Assembly: GCA_012184525.1 (NCBI GenBank)
Contig: WOFQ01000015.1
Span: 434,001-498,000, forward strand
Direction: 5' to 3'
DNA length: 64,000 bases
DNA from: Xenoacremonium recifei
Lineage: Eukaryota > Ascomycota > Sordariomycetes > Hypocreales > Nectriaceae
The translations under genes and the position numbers were made by a program. Below the pieces are notes generated by a model. That model searched no databases and was not told the DNA's origin. It was given only the letters and a program-made list of their open reading frames with translations. Below, piece by piece: positions 55,812-64,000 of the stretch (positions are counted from its first letter, which is position 1; every line of letters starts with the position of its first letter).

Positions 55812-58800
55812 ATGGCGTGGAAAGCTCCTGGCGTTTGGAAGTCGCCCCTGCACAACAACAAGAACGATGAGTCAAGTTTCCCAGGCCTCGAACCCGCTGC
55901 CAGCCCAGAGATCACCACCAAGATCGAGTATGACGAGCTCCAGCAGAATGAACTGCTGGCCCTCGAAGCCATTTATGGAGAAGATTTTGTTAGGCACGAA
56001 GAAACCCACAGCGCCTGGAAGGTTCGTCTCGTCTCGTCCCTCCCGTCCCGTTGGCCACCGCCATTTGTTCTCCTCGGAGCACCAGAACCCAAGAGCTCAC
56101 ATGATTGATTCCTAGCGGACTGAACCGGCATTCGATATTCGGATAAAAGCCTCGAGCGACGAGGACTTTGCCATTACCCTTGGCTTTGTCATGAATGCGA
56201 CCTATCCGAAAACACCCCCCATCATAACAATCAAGGCCGCCGACCTCAAGGAAGTAACCAAGTTCAAGGTCCAGAAGTTTATTGAGACGCAACCCAAGAT
56301 ATTCGCCCGCGACGAACAAGAAATGATCGACAAGATTGTAGAGGGAGTACGTGAAATCCTCGAAGACGCTGCCCAGGCAAAAGCACTCGGCAAACATCTC
56401 CCGTCGCTCGAGGAAGAACGCGAACGACACGAAGCCTCCATGGCGAAGCTAGCAGAGAAACAAAAGGAGGAAGAAGAGCGGAAGAAGGCCGAAGAGACCA
56501 AAGAAGAAGAGCGTGTCATTGCCGAAATGCTGCAGATGCAGCTCGATCGCCAGCGACAAAAGGCTAAGGAATCTAAGCGCCGGCCAAACGGCAGTGCCAG
56601 TCAGCAACCGACGACCAACACCGCGTCTGATCTTGAGTCGGTCGATTTCGATCAATACTGCAACACGATAGACAAGGCCGGTAATGTCGTCACCTTCAAA
56701 TCAGTGTCCGGCAAGTGTGATCCTCTCCAGGGGCCGATATCGACAGTCTATACCGTGAGGCCCGTTCTTGTGAATGGCCAAGGCAGCTTGACGTTGGCTC
56801 TGAAGGAGTCCGTTCTCCGTCCCAGCGGCAAGCAGGCTAAGGACTTCAAGAAGCAGATCCAGAGCCTCGAGGCCCGTTTACAGGAACTCAAGACCCTCAA
56901 GCCCCTACTACACCGACATCTCGTTGAGATATTGGACTTCAAGGTTCAGAGTGGACTGCCTCATGACCCAGCTGTACCTGATGCCTGGACCGTGAGCGTC
57001 ATGACTCCGATGGCTGAGAAGGGCTCGCTGGAGGAGTTGTTGGAGCTTGCGGGGAACCTCGAAATTGGCAAGGTACGCTCCTGGACTCGAGACCTGCTGG
57101 ATGCGCTCAGCTTTCTTCACAGCAAGAGTTTGGTGCATCAAGACGTCCACGCACGCAATATTCTTCTGTTCAAGGAGCCCACGGGCGAAGTCATCCCCAA
57201 GATATCGGACTTCGGATACCAAAGAGAGATCCATAACCTCAGCACGCAGAAACCAGCCCTCCCAGGTCTCGGTTCTGCCAAGTCAGCCTACTGGCTTCCG
57301 CCTGAGATTGCTGGAGTTTCCAAGCCACTGTATTCCGTCAAGACCGATATCTGGGAATTTGGCGTCGTCTTCGTGCAGATGATCTTTGGTCTTGATGTCC
57401 TTCGAACGTATTCGTCACCCAGAGATCTGATGGAGTCTCTGACGCTTTCACATTCGCTGCATGAGCTGGTGAGCCGATTCTTCAAGGAAGACAAGCAGAA
57501 ACGGCCTCGAGCATTTGAGCTAGGATCGAGTGAGTTTTTGGCCACTGATGCTCCTGTACTATTTGAAGATTCTACGTCCGCAATACTCTCAAGCAGTCCG
57601 TTAGCGAGCTCGCTGCAAGCCCTCCCGACCAGATTCCGACGCGAATCAACTACCAGGGGCCAAGCTCTGTCTCGATATACCGAAGACTTTGTCGAAGAAG
57701 GCCGCCTGGGGAAGGGAGGATTTGGAGAAGTAGTCAAGGCCAGGAAGAAACTTGACGGTCAAATTTATGCCATCAAGAAGATCACTCAACGCTCGCAGGC
57801 CAGTTTGACCGAGATTCTGAAGGAAGTGCGACTACTGTCTCAACTCAGTCACCCAGCTGTAGTGCGATATTACAACACCTGGGTCGAAGAAATCCCGGAC
57901 GTGACCGATACCGAGGATGAGACGTCTACTACAGACAACTTCACCGAGGACACACGGGAAACTGGGTCGGTTGGCGTTGATATTCAGTTTGCTACCAGCA
58001 CAGGTGGACTGGACTTCATGTCATCCAATGCCAACATTGGATTTGGATACGACGACTCCGATGAAGATGAGGATAGCGATGATGATGACAGCGATGATGA
58101 AGAATCGTCTGACATCGAAGGTGTTGCTGCAAATCGCGCTGTTTCTCCCGAGAAGGAAAGAAATACGGCTTTTGCGCGGCGAGCTCGTTTTCAGCGTTCA
58201 TATCGCACAATTCTGTACATCTCGATGGAGTACTGCGAGAAACGGGTAAGCATGACCATAGACTATCCTCCTGACGTTCTAATTTCTAACACCTACGACA
58301 GACTCTTCGAGATCTCATCGCCAGAGGGTTGCACAATAATACCACAGAGATTTGGCGCCTCTTTCGCCAAATTCTCGAGGGTCTCGCCCATATTCATGGG
58401 TTGAGCATCGTACACCGCGACCTGAAGCCTGAAAACATCTTTATCAGCAGTAGTGCTGATGGCGTCGATAACGTCAAAATCGGCGACTTTGGCCTTGCGA
58501 CGAGTGGGCAGTTCTCAATTGACAGAACTAACAACACTGCTATTGAGGCCGACGACATGACACGAAGCATTGGTACTGCATATTATTCTGCACCAGAAGT
58601 TCGATCAGCTGTCAACGGCATCTACAGCACAAAGGTCGATGTACGTCTGCAACGCCCCTTTTCCTCTATCAAATCTATGCTGACGTTTGTAGATGTATTC
58701 ATTGGGCATCATCTTCTTCGAAATGTGCTACATATCCATGATGGGCATGCAAAAGGCCGATGTTCTTGGCAAGCTTCGACAGCAAAAGCCAGTTCTCCCG

Positions 58801-60958
58801 TTGGATTTCAAGCCAGCCGAGAAGGTTCAGACAGAAATTGTCCTTTCGTTGGTCAACCACAACCCCAAGGAGCGACCCTCATGCGCAGAACTACTCAAGA
58901 GCGGCAAACTCCCAGTGCAGATGGAGAGCGAAACTATTAGGCGCACACTTGCTGGGCTGGCAGACCCTAGTTCTCCGTATTACCTTAAGATGCTTCAAAC
59001 ACTCTTCTCGAAGCCACTCGAGCCGGCAAAGGACTATGCATGGGACATGTCCACGACATCCCCAAATCCAACAGAGCTGCTACACCAGGGCATCGTCAAG
59101 AAGGCTTTGACCTCGATCTTTCGGCGTCACGGTGCCCTTGAGATTCCAAGAAGTTCCATTTACCCCCGTTCCTCTCATTATGGCGATAATGTCGTACAGT
59201 TGCTGGACACCGACGGCAACGTTCTGCAGCTACCTTACGATCTCACGCTCGGGCATGCGCGAATGATGGCGAAGCAGTCAGCTGGGCCCATTGTTGAGCG
59301 AACCTTTACATTTGGAAACGTTTTCAGAGACAAACAGAATACGGGACAGCCTCAGATGTTCGGTGAGGTTGACTTCGACATCGTCACCTCTGATACTCTG
59401 GATCTGGCCCTGAAAGAGGCCGAGGTCCTGAAGGTTCTTGACGAGATAATCCATTCTTTCCCCTCCCTCTCGTCGGCGTCTATGTGCTTTCATCTTGGAC
59501 ATTCGGACTTGTTGCAGCTAATATTTGAGCATTGCGGAATTGAGCCAGCCTGTAGGAGAGCTGCTGCAGACGTCTTGAGCAAGCTGAACATCCACAACTA
59601 CACTTGGCAAAAGATCAGAATCGAGCTTAGGTCGTCAGCTGTTGGTGTCTCAGCTACTAGTGTAGATGAGCTTCAACGCTTTGATTTCCGAGGTAAGCAG
59701 CACAGTGTCCAAACAGACAGGTTGCCTGATGGTGATGTTCCTATTTGCTAACAACTTTCAGATACCCCTAACAAGACTGTCTCCAAGCTGAAGACTCTTT
59801 TTGAAGGAACCGACATGTATCAACGCGCATCTTCAACCATAGCACATCTCAAAGAGGTTGCAGAATATATGAAACGCCTGGGTGTGGGAACCAAGATCTA
59901 CGTCAATCCCTTGAACAGTCTCAAGGAGAGTTTCTATACGGGCGGAATTCTCTTCTCTTGTCTTTACGATAAGAAGGTAAAGGACGTATTCGCTGCTGGT
60001 GGAAGATACGACCATCTCATCAAGGAACAAAGGCCTCGAACTGGAAGTCAATTCAGTGAGAGGCATGCTGTCGGTTTCAGCTTGGCGTGGGAGCGCCTGG
60101 CCAGAGTGCCCAAGGTGGCGAGTGGGAAGAACTTTCTCAAGAAGTCCGAGGACGAGCCCAACAGGATATTCAACACCAGAAGAGTAAGTATCACATGTGT
60201 TCGTCACTAGAACGATTGCTGATGAATTTCAATAGTGTGATGTCTTGGTTGCAAGCTTCGATGCTGCAGTTCTTCGATCGAGCGGTATCGAACTCTTACA
60301 GATGTTATGGGCCCATGATATCAGCGCCGAGCTCGCCAAGGATGCACGATCGCCGGAAGACCTCATGACGAAGCACCGAGACGAGTCCTATTCATGGATA
60401 ATCATCATCAAACAAGACGCGATCCTCAAGATCAAGAGCATGGGCAGAAAGGATGTTGGAGACGTGGATATCCCAACCACGCAGCTCTTGTCGTGGCTTC
60501 GAAGCGAGATTCGCGAGCGAGATTCAAAGGCTGTAGTAAAACTCAGAGGAAATAATCCCCAATCTGAAGCTACCTCGACCTCTGAGAAGGGTCCTGAGCA
60601 AGACGTCAAGGTACTCATAGCTCAGACTCGAAGCAAGAAATTCAACCGCCGCACGGTAGTTGAGCAGGCTCAAGTCAGCGCTGGCAGTTTGGTCCGCTCA
60701 TTCCTGGACGGACCCATATTGGCAATCGAAACAACGGATCAAGTGATGCAATTGATGCACGAAGCATACTTATCTGAGCCGGAAACCTGGCGGAGTGTCG
60801 AACATGCGGTTACAACGTCGGAGAAGAAGTACGTTAGGGAGATTCATGATCAGCTGGACACGTGGCGTTGGAAGTACCAGGCTAAGGGCGCAACACGGCA
60901 CGCGTTCTTGTACAATTTCCGCACAGGAACCTGCATTTACTACGATTTGGCACTGTAG
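55812..60958 (+). CDS. GCN2: eIF2alpha kinase Gcn2 (cpc-3 type)
   Basis: Six exons: 55812-56021, 56116-58245, 58302-58640, 58693-59692, 59762-60183, 60236-60958; phases match and give 1607 residues, normal for Gcn2. Domains in order: RWD (residues ~40-160, LLALEAIYGEDF), a charged coiled linker, a pseudokinase (~270-540, with HQDVHARN instead of HRD), the active kinase (G-loop GKGGFGEV ~602, YAIKKI Lys ~624, HRDLKPEN Asp 820, DFG Asp ~842), a HisRS-like domain and the C-terminal ribosome/dimer region. A long acidic insert (DDSDEDEDSDDDDSDDEE, ~710-730) splits the kinase lobe, as in other Gcn2. The enzyme senses uncharged tRNA with Gcn1/Gcn20 and phosphorylates eIF2alpha to induce cross-pathway control. 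Confidence 0.97.
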
Positions 60959-61482
60959 ATAGTGGCAAGATTTGACATTTGCCGTCATCAAAAAGGTTTG
61001 GGAGGTTTTGATGGATGGATAGTGGAAGCATGTTGAAGAAGTTACGAAAGGCAAATACCCTGAAATAGCTAAAATCAAAATTTTGGTCATCTGGACTGTC
61101 CATGTCTTCGCATATCTTGTTACTTCCACTCCTCTGAGGGAGCGGATTTGGTTGAAGGTTAGCAGTCATGGACTTAGCTCACGATTTGGACGTCAGTTGG
61201 GGTTTTGGTTTGAGCCAAGGCTCAATTTTATGTCGCATTTTCTAGTACTACCTCATGTTGCGAATCTCGCTCTCCCATGTTGTAAGCGATGTCGATGTCT
61301 CTACCGGGTCGCATTGCTGCGTATTAAAAGAGACTCCGACATCCTTACTGAGTCGCAATGAATCAAAAAAAAAAAGGCCCCATCCCTTGTACGTATCGAT
61401 CGTGATATTCGATCCATCCAGTCCTCGTGGTTGATTGTCATGGTGAGGTCTTTGAAGGGGGCTTGCGTATCAATCGTGATCT
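60959..61482. other. intergenic between convergent genes, 524 bp
   Basis: Holds the GCN2 3' end and the end of the last F-box-type gene. It contains an A-run near 61368 and the distal copy of the direct repeat described separately. Confidence 0.5.
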
Positions 61483-61536
61483 TCAATCCAACCAGTCCTC
61501 TTGGTTGATGGTCATGGCACCGAGGTCTTCGATGGG
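61392..61536. repeat. imperfect direct repeat, two ~70-bp copies
   Basis: Copy 1 (about 61392-61459) and copy 2 (about 61466-61536) share CGTATC-ATCGTGAT-TTC-ATCCA-CCAGTCCTC-TGGTTGAT-GTCATGG-GAGGTCTT with several differences. Copy 2 encodes the last exon of the F-box-type gene (MTINQEDWLD); copy 1 would encode the related MTINHEDWMD but lacks its own obvious splice acceptor. Confidence 0.8.
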
Positions 61537-63768
61537 GCATCTCTGTCATAAAATGTCAGTATTGTCCGCCTCATATTATCAATGCCACACGCAACGAGGA
61601 AGAAGCTGACCTTGCCCATATACAGTCCGACCATCACAGAACCACCTTTAGGTCGAATGGTGGCCATCTTAACTTGGGGAAAGTTCTCCGGATCAGGGAA
61701 CGCCTTCACCTGGCCGCGGTTCGTTCGAATCTGGTCATGAAGTTAGCATCTGTGGATGGCAAGTATGAGCAGCCGCTTACCATGAGGGCGCTGAAGGGAT
61801 ACTCATGAGTGCATACTCCGATGTCCTCAATGATCTCCCCTCCCGCTCCATCTATGCGCATGGAATAGCGGACTACGGCGGGCCTCGGTCCTCCATGAGG
61901 ATCAAGAAGATCACCCCTGATGGCCTGGTTCATGGCTGCATTTCTGTACTTGAAATCGAAGCCGGCGATACTCCAGTGCGTGACAGGGCACATATGGACG
62001 CCGATTTCAACGAGCTGAGACAAGAGTTCGCCATGCGAGCCTCCAAACATGATTGTCGAGAACGGCGGATGCACTGTCTCAATTCCAAGTAGTGGCCAAT
62101 TGTCAGCTGATCCTTTGAGATGCATATTAACCGGGGGGATCTCTGGGGTCCAGAGACAGTTGTTTCGCCAGGGTTCTCCATGGCGATGCTGAGGATACGA
62201 AAGAACGCCGACGCCCAGGAAAGTAAATTTGAAAGCCTAAAATACAAGGGAGATCCAGGTCAGTCCCAAAATTCGTTAGAGTATCAAGAGGTACTTACGT
62301 CAAATCCTCCTTTCATAATCGAGATGGTCTTCCCTCCTCCAGCTAAACACCTCTTGGGGACGTTCTTCGGGTCACCGACCCAATCAGACAGAGTGCCATC
62401 ATCCGTGAGCACAGCAAGGGCTCGGAAGCCCCAATAGTCGATGGCCAGGTGAAAGCCTGCAATGGTATACGGGGAATGCTGCTCATTGTCTGAAAACTTG
62501 ATCTTGACCTCTTGGCTGCGGTGAACATAACCAAGGGAATTGTCGTCGCCATCCTCGCCAACGAATCGCAGACCTGAGATGTACTGGATATCATTCATGA
62601 CCACGAAAGAAACCCAGAGGTCATGAACCTTGAGGCCATCGAGGAACTGGATCCTTGAAGTTGCCAGAAGGGACCACTCGTCCGGGAGTGCAGTAATTCC
62701 GGCACGTCTGGCAGTGTGCCAGGTGATGGCGTTGTTTCGCTGGGAAAAACGAGCACTGCCGTCAAAGGCTCCATCGTCAACTTGACGCAACAAGTCCCCC
62801 AAGTTCTGTGCAAAGGCCCAGACTCGCTGGCGATTCTTCACGTCCGGGTTGATAAGTTTCAAGGAACGCACCTGTTCATAGAGCCATCGCCACGACTTGG
62901 GAGGAAGCACGGTCGACTCGAAAATGCAGTGGAACTCATGACCTCTTTCAAACCGGGTAGCCCAGAAGGCCTCAGAGGGTCGGACATTGGCACAGACGGG
63001 TGATGCTTGGCGAAGGTTGACGACGTCTTTCGAAGGAAGCAGCATGAAGATCTCTTGGAGGAGCTCCTCGGGGAGCTTGCGGAGGCTGTCGCCCGTCTCG
63101 CGGATGAGAGCTCGAGCGCCTGGAGCCTCAATCTCTTGATCATACATGTCGGCCACGGTTTGAAAGAGTTCTTCAATGGCCGCAACCATGTACGGGTTGC
63201 ATCGGAAACCTGAACCCTCAGGATAATCAGGCAGATGAGACAGCTCATGTCGGCCCTCGGCCGTGGTGAGTCTTGTGACGGCGCCTCCGTACTCATGACC
63301 CCAGTCAAGGATTCGACGGTTATCGTTACGCATAGAGAGGCAGATGCCGAAGAGGTTTCGAATATTGGGGGTGATCACGATGCAAAGGAGATCCTAGCAG
63401 CCTGCATGGAAACCGATTCCCCAGAAGGGTTGCCCGGTGGTGCTGACCGAGCTGGTAACGGTCAAGGAGCGCACACTCAGCGTCAAGCGGACTTTGTCCT
63501 CATCCTGGAGGCCCGGATCGTCATATCTCTTGCTGTTGTCTCTTGGAGCGACGGGCAATCCACGCTCGAACGATCCGACTCCAGTGAGATGGAGGTTGTC
63601 GATGAACACTTGGCGAGTAAACACTGAAGGAGTTTGTCAGTTCATGAACTAGCTCGAAGGGCGACGTCGCTTACTTGCTCGAAACTCCTGCATCCATCTC
63701 TCGTCGGCATGAGGGCACACGGGAACACCGCAAAGGGCGCATGTGAATGGATCCCAAGGTTGTGCCAT
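61483..63768 (-). CDS. F-box-type protein with N-terminal Cys motif; frame crossed by one TAG
   Basis: Exons inferred: 63675-63768, 62299-63623, 61791-62237, 61611-61730, 61483-61542; phases match and correspond to 681 codons. The frame contains one TAG at 63394-63396 (codon 108) in GFHAGC-stop-DLL, where this fungal F-box family normally has Trp. Features: an N-terminal CALCGVPVCPH, an F-box near residues 208-250 (LRKLPEELLQEIFMLLPSKDVVNLRQ), then a long C-terminal region with FHLAIDYWGFRALAVLT typical of the family. If the TAG is real, translation could resume at the ATG at 63333, leaving a protein that keeps the F-box. An intron 63394-63474 would also remove the stop, but its donor and branch point are weak. 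Confidence 0.7.
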
Positions 63769-64000
63769 GGTGCCGGGACAAGGTGCGGAAAGATGCCTTG
63801 GTGATGGAAAACAAGGCGAGGGTTGGGAGAAGGCAAAGGAAAAAATTTTCGGGACGGTGCCCGGACGTGGTCACCTTGACAACCCATCACGCGGGCACAC
63901 GTGTTTGCCTATGTGAGAGAAAAGTGAGAATAAGATGAGAAGATGCAAGCCGTAGTGACTCAAGCAGGCACTTCATCGTGTTGTAGAAGCCATGATCCGG
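63769..64000. other. upstream region of the last gene, window end
   Basis: 232 bp upstream of the F-box-type gene start, presumably promoter. No feature recognised. Confidence 0.4.

Overview
This is nuclear DNA from a filamentous ascomycete (Pezizomycotina). Genes are broken by many short introns (about 48-140 nt) with GTRNGT-type donors, CTAAC/CTGAC-like branch sequences and YAG acceptors. The gene set is typical of that group: GCN2 (cpc-3 type), Cut12, Cwc2, Rab7/Ypt7, UreF, Aim32, Cyc2 and GDA1. Protein flavour and AGGTA/TACCT-rich promoters make a sordariomycete, perhaps Hypocreales, the best guess; the order is inference. No bacterial, viral or plasmid segment was seen.

Layout. 1-2742: 3' part of a Neo1-type P4 flippase (+). 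2919-4178: Cyc2-like mitochondrial flavoprotein (-). 4578-5681: Aim32-like sucrase/ferredoxin protein (-). 6221-8542: AVT3-type vacuolar amino acid transporter (-). 10963-15192: vacuolar cation-chloride cotransporter VHC1 (+). 15949-17184: unknown protein with a small Cys cluster (+). 17409-18542: CobW GTPase (-), sharing a divergent promoter with a secreted SMP-30-like protein at 19254-20486 (+); that promoter has a four-site GATA cluster. 20825-21210: small acidic protein (+).

22505-27095 is the least ordinary locus: a multi-exon CorA-fold membrane protein with a perfect 21-bp minisatellite near its N-terminus and a frame break in the middle. 27566-28600 is a short-chain dehydrogenase, 29625-31567 an MFS sugar transporter with CreA-like sites upstream, 32402-34198 (-) a PPPDE-thioredoxin-PUL fusion with a GC-AG intron, and 34907-36715 (-) an unknown polytopic membrane protein. 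37395-38363 is an F-box-type gene carrying three in-frame TAG stops.

From 39188 onward the region is a dense housekeeping block: GDA1 GDPase (+), an unknown ATPase-like protein (-), Ypt7/Rab7 (+), an acyl-CoA dehydrogenase (+), Spo12-like (+), Rbg1/DRG GTPase (-), Cwc2 (+), UreF (-), Cut12 (-) and GCN2 (+). The window ends with a second F-box-type gene (61483-63768, -) whose frame is crossed by one TAG where the family has Trp, next to an imperfect direct repeat of its terminal exon.

The genes do not form a biosynthetic cluster. Recurrent themes are vacuole/endomembrane function (Neo1, AVT3, VHC1, Ypt7, GDA1), nutrient sensing (GCN2, CobW, UreF, sugar transporter) and cell-cycle/spindle control (Spo12, Cut12). 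Gene models were built by joining frames at splice signals and checking that reading phase is preserved; none has been checked against RNA.
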